From Candidatus Poribacteria bacterium (GTDB taxonomy: Bacteria > Poribacteria > WGA-4E > WGA-3G): a stretch of DNA of 64,000 nucleotides. Shown here piece by piece: positions 25,671 through 35,099 of this stretch (positions are counted from its first letter, which is position 1; each line of letters opens with the position of its first letter). A model generated the notes under the pieces. The model ran no database searches. It saw nothing but the letters and a program-made list of their open reading frames with translations, and had not been told where the DNA came from. Position numbers and translations under genes: made by a program. The stretch is taken from assembly GCA_022394755.1 (NCBI GenBank), contig JAGFCA010000017.1, forward strand, positions 27,079 through 91,078, read 5' to 3'.

Positions 25671-26426
25671 TTATTCACTATAATTAACATTCACAAGTGA
25701 TAAACCGTTCGCTGGAACTGATGATCCCGCCAACGAAATATCTTTTCCATTGACTATATTCTTGAATTGTGTGGTTGCATCTGTAAAATTAGAGTTTGGA
25801 TTTTTAATACACATAAGGATTGTTCCAACAATAGTTCTTACCATCCCTCTTAAGAACGAATCCGCCTCGAATTCAAAATAGATGAAATCATCTTTGGTAT
25901 AACAAAACGCTTTGTAGAAATTACAAACAGGATTCATTCTATCACTACCAGTTTTTTGAAATGAAGAAAAATCACGTTTACCTATTAGACACTTACATAT
26001 TTCATTTGCCATTTCAATGTTTATTTTAGATTTAAGATGATAGCAAATTCTGTGTAATTGTGCTGATGGATATGGCCTATTTAGAATTGTATATCTATAG
26101 TATCTACTTATAGCACTGAATCTTGCATGAAAATCTGTATCTACCTCAACTGTTTCAGAAACAACTATATCATTAGGGAGAAACGCATTTATTCCGCTCT
26201 GAATTGCATCTAAAGAGATAGACGAATTGGTATGAAAATTGGCAACCTGTCCATCAGCATGCACACCTGCATCTGTTCTTCCTGCACCAATTATCTGTGT
26301 ATATGTGTTAGTTAACAGTCTGATAGCGTCTTCAACTGCACCTTGAATTGTTGGTAGATTTGGTTGAATCTGCCAACCATGGTAATTTGTACCATCATAT
26401 TCAAGAACAAGTTTTATATTTCGCAT
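25671..26426 (-). CDS. truA: tRNA pseudouridine(38-40) synthase
   Basis: 251 residues, the usual length. Isomerises uridines 38-40 in the anticodon stem-loop of tRNAs. The N-terminus LVLEYDGTNYHGWQIQP and the catalytic loop GAGRTDAGVHADGQVANF with Asp52 are diagnostic, and the C-terminal RGMVRTIVGTIL motif is present. First gene of a minus-strand run with the HD protein and a PhyH oxygenase; the link with these is probably only transcriptional. Confidence 0.95.
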   Translation of the reverse strand: MRNIKLVLEYDGTNYHGWQIQPNLPTIQGAVEDAIRLLTNTYTQIIGAGRTDAGVHADGQVANFHTNSSISLDAIQSGINAFLPNDIVVSETVEVDTDFHARFSAISRYYRYTILNRPYPSAQLHRICYHLKSKINIEMANEICKCLIGKRDFSSFQKTGSDRMNPVCNFYKAFCYTKDDFIYFEFEADSFLRGMVRTIVGTILMCIKNPNSNFTDATTQFKNIVNGKDISLAGSSVPANGLSLVNVNYSE

Positions 26427-26573
26427 TTTCCAATAATGAAACTAAACGTACAATGACTACAAAATATCATACCATTCTATAGGTGTCAATTGAATTATCT
26501 GATTGAAAATGGGTGCATGTAATTACTGTATATGATAGGATACATATAGAATTCAGATGAGAGGTAATAATTA

Positions 26574-27665
26574 ATGAACCGTGTACGAATAGGTGTGATT
26601 GGTAGTGGGGCAATAGCCCAAGTACATCATTTACCAAATCTTACCCAACTACATAGAGAGTTTGAAGTACCTATAATTTGTGATTTATCTAAAAAAACTG
26701 TGGAAGCTGCAGCAAAGAGATTTAAGATTCCAGAATGTGTAACAGATTACCGTGAACTCTTAGAGTCAGACATTAATGCTGTAATACTATGTCATGGTGA
26801 CCCTAAGACAGAAGTAGCACTTGCTGCATTTGAAGCAGGGAAGCATGTCTTCATTGAAAAACCTGTATGTTTTTCATTACAAGAGATAGATGCGATGGTA
26901 TCTGCACAGAAAAAGGCAAATACAATTGGGCAAGCAGGATATATGAAGGTACATGACCCAGCCTTTCAATATGCAAAGACTGAAGTTGATTCAATGGATA
27001 GTTATCGGTTTGTTCAGATTAACCATCTACATCCAAATAATCGATTACACTTAAGTCAATTTGACGTTGAACGATATGATGACATACCTGAAAATGCATT
27101 TGAACCTGCACATTCTGCTCGTAGACAAGCTGTTGCAGACGCAATTGGGGATGTATCACCGGAAGCAGAACGTGCTTTCTTTCTACTTTCAGGTAGTATG
27201 ATTCATGATTTATACAGTATGCGTGTGATGTTAGGATCTCCAAGTGAAGTAGTCAGTGCTGAGATATGGTCAAATGGACAAGGAGTGAGTATAGTCTTCG
27301 GTTTTCCAAATGGTGCACGTTGTATCGCTACATGGGTAGATTTACCCGACCTTTGGGATTTTAAAGAGACATTAGAAATTTATGGAGATAATAAAAGGGT
27401 AATTGTTTCCTACCCTACAGGATTTTCACGAGGAATACTGTCGGAAGTAACTATACACGGAATTGATTCAGCGGACACTACATATAGTATGACTCCAGCA
27501 ATAGACTGGGAAAGTGCATTTGTACGAGAATTAAGACATTTTCATGCATGTATCACTGACGATATTGATTGTTATACACCACTTAAATCTGCACGAAAGG
27601 ATATTGAGTTGATTATTAGTATTGTTAGGTGTTACGTTGATAGAACCCCTATTCGGTGTGATTAA
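26574..27665 (+). CDS. Gfo/Idh/MocA-family oxidoreductase
   Basis: 363 residues. Rossmann loop GVIGSGAIAQVHHLPNL near the N-terminus, acidic CDLSKKT after the second strand, and FIEKPVCFS with the conserved EKP lysine. The second domain is the usual alpha/beta fold (ATWVDLPDLWDFKETLEIYGD). Distantly related to the family members at 16-1206 and 22634-23686. A GAGGT site precedes the ATG. A MITE-like repeat begins only a few bases after the stop. The substrate is unknown. Confidence 0.87.
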   Translation: MNRVRIGVIGSGAIAQVHHLPNLTQLHREFEVPIICDLSKKTVEAAAKRFKIPECVTDYRELLESDINAVILCHGDPKTEVALAAFEAGKHVFIEKPVCFSLQEIDAMVSAQKKANTIGQAGYMKVHDPAFQYAKTEVDSMDSYRFVQINHLHPNNRLHLSQFDVERYDDIPENAFEPAHSARRQAVADAIGDVSPEAERAFFLLSGSMIHDLYSMRVMLGSPSEVVSAEIWSNGQGVSIVFGFPNGARCIATWVDLPDLWDFKETLEIYGDNKRVIVSYPTGFSRGILSEVTIHGIDSADTTYSMTPAIDWESAFVRELRHFHACITDDIDCYTPLKSARKDIELIISIVRCYVDRTPIRCD

Positions 27666-27667
27666 AA

Positions 27668-27891
27668 TACTATAGTTTGGACTGTTATAGGTAATACACA
27701 TTTCACCCTCTTAGGCTAATTCTTTGTTCCAAAATGCCGTTTCTACAAACATTTCGTCCATCTGTGCTTTCCTTTGGATCATCTGAAAAGCTTTTAGTTA
27801 GTGTCGGATTAATGTGAAGAACGTGTCGAAAAACCCGGTAACGCTTTGAATATTGATGATACCCTCTCAGAAATAGCCCAAACTATAGTTA
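27668..27891 (+). mobile_element. MITE-like non-autonomous element, copy 1
   Basis: About 224 bases bounded by imperfect inverted termini: ACTATAGTTTGGACTGT on the left and GCCCAAACTATAGTT on the right. It has no coding capacity. Nearly the whole length aligns with the reverse complement of 53523-53741, including the inner strings TTCTACAAACATTTCG and GAATATTGATG. It lies between the stop of an oxidoreductase gene and the terminator of the S55 peptidase gene. Confidence 0.75.
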
Positions 27892-27895
27892 AAAT

Positions 27896-27934
27896 AAATA
27901 GGTGGACAATATATAACATATTGTCCACCTATTT
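27896..27934. terminator. Strong terminator hairpin of the S55 gene
   Basis: A perfect 16-bp stem, AAATAGGTGGACAATA against TATTGTCCACCTATTT, with a 7-base loop. It lies 16 bases past the stop of the minus-strand S55 gene and is followed on that strand by T-rich sequence. It directly abuts the end of the MITE-like element. Confidence 0.8.
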
Positions 27935-27949
27935 ATATAAAAAGAAGAC

Positions 27950-29326
27950 TTATTCTTCAATAATATCTTCGTCTACAACTTCATCTTCTACAATTGGATC
28001 AAGAGGTAGAATTTCGACTTCAATTTCTGTGTTACCAGTCACAATAAACCTATTTACAATAAATGGTAAACCGGTGATAGGTATTAGGAATGGTTCCTCA
28101 ATTTCTTCTGGTGGTGAATCACCAACTATAATTTCTCCATCTTCAGGAAGTTCACCGTCTTCTGGTAATTCTCCATCTCCTGGCAATTCTCCGTCTTCAG
28201 GAAGTTCACCGTCATCTGGAAGTTCGCCGTCTTCTGGAAGTTCACCATCTTCTGGTAATTCTCCATCTCCTGGCATCTGACCGATATCAGGTAGTGAGTC
28301 AAATAGATTGGTAAAGAACTCTTCAAAGAATCCTTCAAAAAATTCTTCTAAATTAGGTTCTTCAATTTCTGGTTCTTCCTCTAATGCAGCAAGAGTTAAG
28401 AGGACTAATCCTTTATCGTACTGACCATCTTTTAATTGATAAATCAGTTGGTCTAAACTCTCAGGAGATGGTGCATAAGGAATACCAAATGGATTGAATC
28501 CGAAGGTAGTTGCGGAGGTTACTGCTAAACGTGCTGGACCAGGAACAAAGTTTTCTGGTATTTGTAGTTTCAGTTCTCTGTACATTTTCCTACCTCTACC
28601 AGCAGCACTCCAATGTGGTAACATTTCCACGACTAAAGTTGCTTCTTCACCTTGTTTTATATCACTCAAAATGTGTATATCAGTTATCTCAGTGTGTAGA
28701 ATATTAGGTATATCAATGAGAGATACATTAACTTCATCAATCGTTGCTCTTCCGGCACCATTATAAAGAATATTGGTAAATGACTGAACAATGAAATCCA
28801 CATTCTTCAAAACTGCGTCAAAGGGTTCCGGTGCGATAGTTCTAAATGATTCTGTATAAACAGTATCAGTTTCTTTAAAACTAATTGAGACATTCGCTTC
28901 AATTGTACCGGGACTAACTTCCATTCTAACTGAATCTAATGTACCAGCGGCCACAATTGGAATTACCCATTCTTGTCCATAGGCTACCTTATGATTTTTT
29001 TGAATAGGTGTTTCACTATTTACAGGATGATAGTTTACAGTCATGTTAATCATATCAGGCAATTTACCAAGCTCACCAACAATTCCAGGTCTGAGATCTT
29101 TGGTAATTGTACCAATTGGATTTCCAAAAGCAGTTGCAGATTTGTATGCAATTCTTGTATTTGGAACAATACCATCAACTACTGCTCTGTATATAGGTAA
29201 TGAGGCTTTTCCGGAAAGAAAGAAATCATGACCAAAAGCAACAATGTTTCCATCATATACTTGTGTTACAGTTCCAAAACCCATACTATTTAATACATCA
29301 CCAGTTACGATTGCGACACCAATCAT
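27950..29326 (-). CDS. S55 (SpoIVB-like) protein, C-terminal fragment of a frameshifted gene
   Basis: 458 residues as an isolated frame; its ATG is internal. It opens with MIGVAIVTGDVLNSMGFGTV and continues to NIVAFGHDFF, the histidine-bearing half of S55 peptidase-like proteins. Reading the frame further upstream gives APVAPPANATLQLSAGD, which is the natural continuation of the upstream fragment, so both are one gene with a missing base near 29393-29397. The middle part is beta-rich, and the C-terminus holds eight tandem six-residue repeats of the type PEDGEL and another acidic tail (EDIIEE). A hairpin terminator follows. The upstream fragment supplies a signal sequence, so the intact protein would be extracytoplasmic. 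Confidence 0.8.
   Translation of the reverse strand: MIGVAIVTGDVLNSMGFGTVTQVYDGNIVAFGHDFFLSGKASLPIYRAVVDGIVPNTRIAYKSATAFGNPIGTITKDLRPGIVGELGKLPDMINMTVNYHPVNSETPIQKNHKVAYGQEWVIPIVAAGTLDSVRMEVSPGTIEANVSISFKETDTVYTESFRTIAPEPFDAVLKNVDFIVQSFTNILYNGAGRATIDEVNVSLIDIPNILHTEITDIHILSDIKQGEEATLVVEMLPHWSAAGRGRKMYRELKLQIPENFVPGPARLAVTSATTFGFNPFGIPYAPSPESLDQLIYQLKDGQYDKGLVLLTLAALEEEPEIEEPNLEEFFEGFFEEFFTNLFDSLPDIGQMPGDGELPEDGELPEDGELPDDGELPEDGELPGDGELPEDGELPEDGEIIVGDSPPEEIEEPFLIPITGLPFIVNRFIVTGNTEIEVEILPLDPIVEDEVVDEDIIEE
28130..28273 (-). repeat. Eight tandem 18-bp repeats encoding PEDGEL-type hexapeptides
   Basis: In-frame array of eight 18-base units coding for P-(E/G/D)-D-G-E-L, the last ending in I. 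The unit variants (PGDGEL, PEDGEL, PDDGEL) alternate. The result is a highly acidic, proline-spaced stretch inside the S55 protein, likely an extended or calcium-binding linker. Such arrays can change length by slippage. The opposite strand is open across it, which is a by-product of the repeat. Confidence 0.9.
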
Positions 29327-30042
29327 ATCACCGGCAGAAAGTTGTAATGTTGCATTTGCAGGTGGTGCAACAGGAGCCCGCCGATCCTTGAGAAAAACTC
29401 AATTGAATCAAATTTTGTACCGCTTAGATGTGACGAAAGTTGGTTTAATCTGTTATTATCTATCCCTGAGATAGAAATAGGAGTCTTCACTTTAGTAAAG
29501 GTGGCGTTTACGCCTCCACCTGGGGCTGCAGGTGGATTTAAGAATTCACCAAATGTTGTATGGTTAATGGTTGCTTCCATAGCATCAATTGGTGTGACCC
29601 AAAATCTATATGGGGGTGCTCCCCATTCGTCCCCATATGCAAGTGCACCGAATACTCTACCTGGAGGACCGACTGGACTACCTGACATACCTTGAGCAAG
29701 ACCCCCCATATCTGTTACTGCTTCATCGGTTAACACACATTCATACAAAGGAAATCCAAACCCAGATGGTTGAATCCTACGAAATTCAGCTTCAAATGCT
29801 ATTTTACTTGTTCCTTCAATGGCAGTAATAACTTCAACACGTGTCTTAGTAGCAAGTTTACTGACTTCATCTTCATACATCGGTTCAAGCACTACTTCTC
29901 CAACCAAAGGTGCTCCGTTAAATACATTTGATACATCAGCGATAGTTGGATTGTCTACTTCAGGTTGTACTTCATCCTGAGAACATCCATATTGGAGTGT
30001 AATTGCTAATGTGAATAGTAGCAAAACAAAATACCGTTTCAT
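29323..30042 (-). CDS. S55 (SpoIVB-like) lipoprotein, N-terminal fragment of a frameshifted gene
   Basis: 239 residues as an isolated frame. A signal sequence with a lipoprotein-like cysteine (LQYGC, Cys20) is followed by a region reading RVEVITAIEGTSKIAFEAEF (about 68-87) and the S55 serine motif AQGMSGSPVG with likely nucleophile Ser120. The last 24 or so residues (after about FDSIEFF) are out of frame. In SpoIVB the histidine half comes before the GMSGSP motif; here the order is reversed, as in the S55-like secreted proteins of several other phyla. The AGGAG site is good. The intact product would be about 697 residues and probably membrane-tethered. Confidence 0.8.
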   Translation of the reverse strand: MKRYFVLLLFTLAITLQYGCSQDEVQPEVDNPTIADVSNVFNGAPLVGEVVLEPMYEDEVSKLATKTRVEVITAIEGTSKIAFEAEFRRIQPSGFGFPLYECVLTDEAVTDMGGLAQGMSGSPVGPPGRVFGALAYGDEWGAPPYRFWVTPIDAMEATINHTTFGEFLNPPAAPGGGVNATFTKVKTPISISGIDNNRLNQLSSHLSGTKFDSIEFFSRIGGLLLHHLQMQHYNFLPVI

Positions 30043-30411
30043 TTTTTACTCCTAATTTGAGATTAATAATATACAAATAATTGAACTGAATTATTCAATT
30101 CTCATATTTTTAATTTATTGTGTATTTAAATACTCAATTGTTTTAATTTAATTTGGCTTATATCAGAAATCTTTTCAACCATAGAAATTTTAAATAACGA
30201 AGTTTATCTTTCTGATAGATTTAACTTGGTCCTTAAAACTGCATTAATTATGATTTCTTAGAGATGCTATAATGACAAATTAGATTACTGTTTAAATCAT
30301 TAACTTGTGTATATTTCATGAAATATCCTACAAGTACTTAACTAATATGATAGTGAGTTAAATATCATCTAAATTTAAGTTTAGATGATATTTAGGTTGA
30401 TTCCTGGATTC
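30043..30411. other. Intergenic, terminator only
   Basis: 369 very AT-rich bases between two minus-strand genes. Apart from the hairpin at 30360-30393 I see no gene or RNA. Confidence 0.5.
30360..30393. terminator. Terminator of the SDR gene
   Basis: A perfect 14-bp AT-rich stem, AAATATCATCTAAA against TTTAGATGATATTT, loop TTTAAG. It lies about 20 bases past the stop of the minus-strand SDR gene. Confidence 0.7.
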
Positions 30412-31176
30412 CTACCAAGCAACCCAACCACCATCAACGGCTATAGTCTGTCCTGTGACCCAGTTGGCAGCATCTGATGCTAAAAAGAGAACAGCACCGA
30501 CAACCTCATCTACTTCACCAACCCTCCCCATTGGGATACGACGGACAACATCTTCATAAAATTCTTTCCTTTGTAATAAGACATTGGCAAGAGGTGTTCT
30601 TGTGAACGCGGGGGCAACTGCATTGACAGTTACATTATGTGGTGCCCACTCTACTGCAAGACCTTTTGTTAATAATACAACACCACCTTTACTACCAGAA
30701 TAAGCTGTACGTAAGGGACCTCCAACTAAACCCATAGTTGATGAGATATTTATAATCTTTCCACTTTCTCTTTCAATCATTGGCTTAACAAGGGTTTGTG
30801 TTAGAAAGAATAATCCTTTCATATTCAGATCATATATTGCATCCCAATCTTCTTCTGTTAATTCTAATGCAGGTTTTGGACGGTTAGTACCCGCGTTATT
30901 TACGAGTACATCAACTCTACCCCATATATCAATTGCAGCTTGTGCTCCTACTGAAATAGATTTCAAATCACTAACATCAAACACAACTGATTCTACCTCT
31001 CCACCATTTTCTTTAATCTCTGCTGCAACTTCATCAAGATCGGACTGAGTCCGACTATTTAATATTACCTTAGCACCCATTTGTGATGCAGCTAAAGCTA
31101 TGCCTTTACCAATTCCTTTGCCAGAACCGGTAATCAAGATGACTTTGTCAGTCAACTCAAATCCAGGAAATGCCAT
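30412..31176 (-). CDS. Short-chain dehydrogenase/reductase
   Basis: 254 residues, the classical SDR length. The cofactor loop is TGSGKGIG (16-23), NNAG is at about 93-96, and the catalytic Ser146, Tyr159 and Lys163 are in NISSTMG and YSGSK. The C-terminus ending NWVTGQTIAVDGGW is typical. Close to FabG/glucose-1-dehydrogenase-like members that act on sugar acids, alcohols or acyl carriers; the substrate is unknown. A strong AGGAGG site precedes the ATG, and a hairpin follows the stop. Confidence 0.9.
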   Translation of the reverse strand: MAFPGFELTDKVILITGSGKGIGKGIALAASQMGAKVILNSRTQSDLDEVAAEIKENGGEVESVVFDVSDLKSISVGAQAAIDIWGRVDVLVNNAGTNRPKPALELTEEDWDAIYDLNMKGLFFLTQTLVKPMIERESGKIINISSTMGLVGGPLRTAYSGSKGGVVLLTKGLAVEWAPHNVTVNAVAPAFTRTPLANVLLQRKEFYEDVVRRIPMGRVGEVDEVVGAVLFLASDAANWVTGQTIAVDGGWVAW

Positions 31177-31281
31177 ATTCTAACCCTCCTATAAAATGTA
31201 GTTTCAATTTCTATTGTTTCTATCCTAAATTGAAACCAATAATCATGAATATCTCATTACAGTATTTAGATTTAAATTCAT

Positions 31282-32118
31282 CTAACTCATTGCTAATTTT
31301 AGAGTATTCTCCAGCAACATTGCTCTGGTAAGGGGTCCTACACCACCAGGTACAGGTGTGATATATCCTGCAACTTGTTGCACTTCATCGAATTTTACAT
31401 CTCCGACAAGACGATCATCCAGACTGTTAATACCTACATCAATCACCATAGCACCAGGTTTAACCATCTCTGCTGTAATGAATTCAGATTTACCCACTGC
31501 TGCTATTAGAAAGTCTGCTTGTTTGGTAATCTCTCCTAAATTCTCAGTCCGTGAATGACAATATGTCACCGTAGCATTCCTGTTTAGTAGCATAATACCA
31601 ATAGGTTTACCGACCAAATGACTTCTTCCTACACAAACAGCCTGTTTACCTTCAATTGGAACCCCAGATAACTCAATTAATCTAATAATTCCTGTGGGTG
31701 TACAAGGGGTTACCCCTTCTCGATTTATAAAGAGATTTCCTAAATTTAGGGGTGTCAAACCATCAACGTCTTTTTCAGGGGGTATGGAATCAATGACATT
31801 CTGCTCATCAATTTGTTCAGGTAGTGGCATCTGAACTAATATACCATGAATATTGGAACGTGTACTTAATTCAGATACTACTTTGATGATTTCTTGTTGG
31901 GAACTATCGGATGGGAGTTTATGAATTTCAGAATGGAAATTAACCTTATCACAATCGCGTTGTTTGTGTTTTATGTATATTGTAGATGCTGGATCATCTC
32001 CAACTTGGATAACAGCGAGACCGGGAGTCAGGTTAAGCTTTTTTAGTTTCTTTCGTATTTGGCTGCGGATACTTTGAGCGAGACGACTGCCATTCAAGAT
32101 TTCAGCTGACAATACCAT
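31282..32118 (-). CDS. folD: Bifunctional methylenetetrahydrofolate dehydrogenase/cyclohydrolase
   Basis: 278 residues. Interconverts 5,10-methylene-THF and 10-formyl-THF in one-carbon metabolism. The active-site Tyr48 and Lys52 lie in STIYIKHKQRDC, the Rossmann part reads VCVGRSHLVGKP, and the C-terminal signature PVPGGVGPLTRAMLLENTL is diagnostic. The length is normal. A GGAGG site lies very close to the ATG. The gene is not clearly in an operon. Confidence 0.95.
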   Translation of the reverse strand: MVLSAEILNGSRLAQSIRSQIRKKLKKLNLTPGLAVIQVGDDPASTIYIKHKQRDCDKVNFHSEIHKLPSDSSQQEIIKVVSELSTRSNIHGILVQMPLPEQIDEQNVIDSIPPEKDVDGLTPLNLGNLFINREGVTPCTPTGIIRLIELSGVPIEGKQAVCVGRSHLVGKPIGIMLLNRNATVTYCHSRTENLGEITKQADFLIAAVGKSEFITAEMVKPGAMVIDVGINSLDDRLVGDVKFDEVQQVAGYITPVPGGVGPLTRAMLLENTLKLAMS

Positions 32119-32450
32119 TCCTCCGATCCACCTGTGGATTAATGGATTTCCCTAATTGTGTTTATTAATAACCCATTCTTATATCAATATTATACCAAAT
32201 CAATATCCAATTGTCTATATATTCATACCAAATGACTATATATGACTAATTCTATGATTGTATAATATACACCAATGGATAATCCATCCTAATATTGTGG
32301 TCAATCCAACAAATTCTTACGTATTAAATTGAGGTGCGGTTAGAAACCCGCCTACCAGAGGGAGGTAATGGTTCTATCAAAATAGATTACGTGTAAATTT
32401 AGCGTGGTCTGTCCAACAGGTTATTGACCATTATTTTAAGATAATTCAAA
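32119..32450. other. Intergenic with a REP-like patch
   Basis: 332 AT-rich bases. The only conspicuous segment is near 32333-32360, a GC-rich imperfect palindrome (GGTGCGGTTAGAAACCCGCC) of the dispersed REP type; a related palindrome is at 45361-45375. No gene is seen. Confidence 0.5.
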
Positions 32451-34427
32451 TTAATCAGAAGAGAGTCGTTTAATTCTTTCTTGTAGGAATTGTATTACTT
32501 GATCAGGACTATGTATCCCAAATACTCCTGCTTCATCTAAGACCATCTCCATTTGTACATTGTTATCTACCAACACTGACTCAGCTTTTTTGTAATAAGC
32601 CAATGCCTTTACAGTATCATTGTTTTCTTGGTATATGTCACCTAAGTAAATATTCGCAGCTGCGAATCTTGGTGAGTTTGGACGGTTTTTTATAAAACCT
32701 TCAAATGCATATCGTGCATCAGCATAACGTTGGTCTTCATAATGTACTCTTCCAATACGAAATTGCGCTCTATCTGCGAAACTATCATTATATCCACCAG
32801 GAAGATACAGTTCACGTTCTGGATAACCGATAGTCGTTTGATAAGCCCGTAATGCTTCCTCATAGCGTTGTAATCTTCTATATATTTCCCCTACTTGATA
32901 GGTAGACATCATTGCCTGAAGTGTATTTTTATGTAGTTCAATTACAGTATTAAAATACTTTAGTGCAGTGTTTGGTTTTTCAAGTATATCGGAATAAATA
33001 ATGCCAATCCTATAATTTGCTTCAGCAGCATAAGTAGATTTAGGATTGATTTCAAGTACCTCTCTATACCCATCTAAAGCTTGTGAATAATCCATCAATT
33101 CACGTTCATAGATTGTAGCAATTTGTAGTTGGGTTCTAATTTTTTCAGCTATGTTTAAATTATCTTCTGTCATATAGACATTAAGTTTCTGTATAGCTGC
33201 CAAATGTTCATACGACCGGAGTAATGAAGCAGCCTGTTTTCCATATTGGGTATCTCGATTATTGACAATTAAATCTCGAATAAGTATTATCGCTTGGTCA
33301 TACTCCCCATCCTCTGCATAACCCATTAGTCTATCAAATTTCTTTGATGGGATCAGTTCTGTCAATGTTTTAATCTTCTGTTGTAATAATTCCTCTACTT
33401 CAGAAACACTCTTATTATACATGGCTACTTGTCCGAGATACATTGGATCAAGAGTAGGTAGATATACATGATGGAATATCTTATATGACTTTAATGCTTT
33501 AGAATATTCTTTTAGTTCTTCATAACAGATACCTAATGAATAAAAGACAGCATGCATATTCCAAAAGTTTGGGTGATTGTCAACGATCGAATTATATACA
33601 GTTAATGCTTGTTTATAGTTCTCAGTTTCTCGATATAGATTAGCCATATGAAAAAGTCCTTCAGCAGCAAAATTACTTGTCGGGTATTTCACTGCGACTT
33701 TTTGATATTCAGAAATTGCCAATGGTATTTGGTGTAAAGTTGTGTGTCTAATATGTGCTATACGCCATTGTGCCTCTGCAGCTAATTTATCTGTTGGAAA
33801 TCGTTCAAGTAACTCTTGATATGTTTCAATTGCTTTTTCAGGTTGATTGAGTTGGGATTGTGTACGATAGAGTTCTGCTATTTGAAAGAGAGCAACTACC
33901 TGTATAGGAGTACCTTTATATGTACGCAAAATTTCTCTTTGTAACATCAGATCTTTTAGTGCCATACGTATATCTCGGATCCGTTGTTGTCCGAGTTGAT
34001 GAACAAAATGAGTTTCTGGAGTAATATCAATCAGTGTACGGAAACTTGATATAGCAAAATCATACTTACCCATACGGCTATAAACATCGCCTAACTTAAT
34101 ATAAGCAAGAAGAATATCAGCAGTTGGCAATCCCTCAGCCTCCATACGAAGTATTTCTTTATATACCTTTAATGCCTCAGGATATTGATGTGTATAATTA
34201 TAATATATCTCGCCAAGTTGGTTATGATATTGACTTTGCAATTCAACACCATTGGATTCCTCAATAAGGATCTCTAACATTTTGATGGCATCATTATAAT
34301 TTTTCTGCTGTATTAGATTCCTCACTTCTTCATTTTGTGCATTTATAGAAGTAAGAACGGAAAATAGCAGCACAAGAATACTAAATACATAGAAAAGATA
34401 TTTTGATTGAGTGTTATTCTTACACAA
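32451..34427 (-). CDS. Exported TPR-repeat protein
   Basis: 658 residues starting at a TTG at 34427; no better start is available and a signal peptide follows immediately (hydrophobic stretch about 10-28, ending SINAQ). The rest is a long array of TPR units with the Tol-Pal/BamD-like spacing, for example YPTSNFAAEGLFHMANLYRE and ATYEREL.MDYSQALDGYRE. Such proteins form helical solenoids that bind partners in the envelope. It is the third gene behind an ECF sigma factor and its anti-sigma factor (43-base gap), so it may be under the same control or serve in sensing. No enzymatic domain is seen. Confidence 0.8.
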   Translation of the reverse strand: MCKNNTQSKYLFYVFSILVLLFSVLTSINAQNEEVRNLIQQKNYNDAIKMLEILIEESNGVELQSQYHNQLGEIYYNYTHQYPEALKVYKEILRMEAEGLPTADILLAYIKLGDVYSRMGKYDFAISSFRTLIDITPETHFVHQLGQQRIRDIRMALKDLMLQREILRTYKGTPIQVVALFQIAELYRTQSQLNQPEKAIETYQELLERFPTDKLAAEAQWRIAHIRHTTLHQIPLAISEYQKVAVKYPTSNFAAEGLFHMANLYRETENYKQALTVYNSIVDNHPNFWNMHAVFYSLGICYEELKEYSKALKSYKIFHHVYLPTLDPMYLGQVAMYNKSVSEVEELLQQKIKTLTELIPSKKFDRLMGYAEDGEYDQAIILIRDLIVNNRDTQYGKQAASLLRSYEHLAAIQKLNVYMTEDNLNIAEKIRTQLQIATIYERELMDYSQALDGYREVLEINPKSTYAAEANYRIGIIYSDILEKPNTALKYFNTVIELHKNTLQAMMSTYQVGEIYRRLQRYEEALRAYQTTIGYPERELYLPGGYNDSFADRAQFRIGRVHYEDQRYADARYAFEGFIKNRPNSPRFAAANIYLGDIYQENNDTVKALAYYKKAESVLVDNNVQMEMVLDEAGVFGIHSPDQVIQFLQERIKRLSSD

Positions 34428-34470
34428 AATAATTACCTATTTTTATATAATGCTATTGATATGGTATAGA

Positions 34471-35088
34471 TTAGAGTTCAGAATGAACACTCTTCAGGTG
34501 TTGATGAGCAATAGTTGCCCAATCTGTTCCACGTGCCTGATCTTTGACTCGATTGAGTTGACTGACCCTATCCCATTTATTAGAATTTCGCAGGTGCCGA
34601 TTACGGAGTACATCCTCCATGTTCCGCTGTATCTCCAGTTGTCTATATTCTTGAATCTTCACATGTGCAGTATCATCTACATTCTCTTTATAAGTTGGAA
34701 TATATTGAAATGGGTCTGTCAAGAAAAAAGTAGTTCCAATTACAACTACTATAAATAGAGAAAAGACAGTTGCCTTTTGCTGATTCATAAGAGTAAGTAG
34801 GTTTGATATTGTTGATGTGAATTTTGAAGCTATAGTAGTTTCAACTGGATCTTCAGCATTAATACGTCTGTATAGTTTAGACTGAAGATTTTTTGGCATA
34901 CTAATATTATGAGCATAAACACCTTCAGCATCATCAACAAGTTGAAGCACACGTTTAAATGAATTGACCATCCTTGTACAATTATTACATGTCATTAAAT
35001 GCTCTTTATATTCATCCATTTTGGATGGATCAAGTTCACCATAAACATAGTCAATTGCATGTGCTTCAGAAATAATACATTTCCCCAT
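34471..35088 (-). CDS. Anti-sigma factor with zinc-finger-like N-terminus and one membrane helix
   Basis: 205 residues. The N-terminal His-x3-Cys-x2-Cys motif (His30, Cys34, Cys37 in EHLMTCNNC) is that of zinc-binding anti-sigma (ZAS/zf-HC2) domains, which hold an ECF sigma factor inactive. A membrane helix lies at about 106-123 (ATVFSLFIVVVIGTTFFL), and the C-terminal 80 residues are probably outside the cytoplasm. It follows the sigma factor gene by 11 bases and has an AGGAGA site, which is the normal arrangement for such a pair. Confidence 0.85.
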   Translation of the reverse strand: MGKCIISEAHAIDYVYGELDPSKMDEYKEHLMTCNNCTRMVNSFKRVLQLVDDAEGVYAHNISMPKNLQSKLYRRINAEDPVETTIASKFTSTISNLLTLMNQQKATVFSLFIVVVIGTTFFLTDPFQYIPTYKENVDDTAHVKIQEYRQLEIQRNMEDVLRNRHLRNSNKWDRVSQLNRVKDQARGTDWATIAHQHLKSVHSEL

Positions 35089-35099
35089 ATAATTATCTC

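Noticed and set aside
27846..28280. Open frame of 144 codons rich in Ser-Pro-Gly on the plus strand
   Set aside because: It is the antisense of the PEDGEL repeat array of the S55 gene; repeats keep the opposite frame open.
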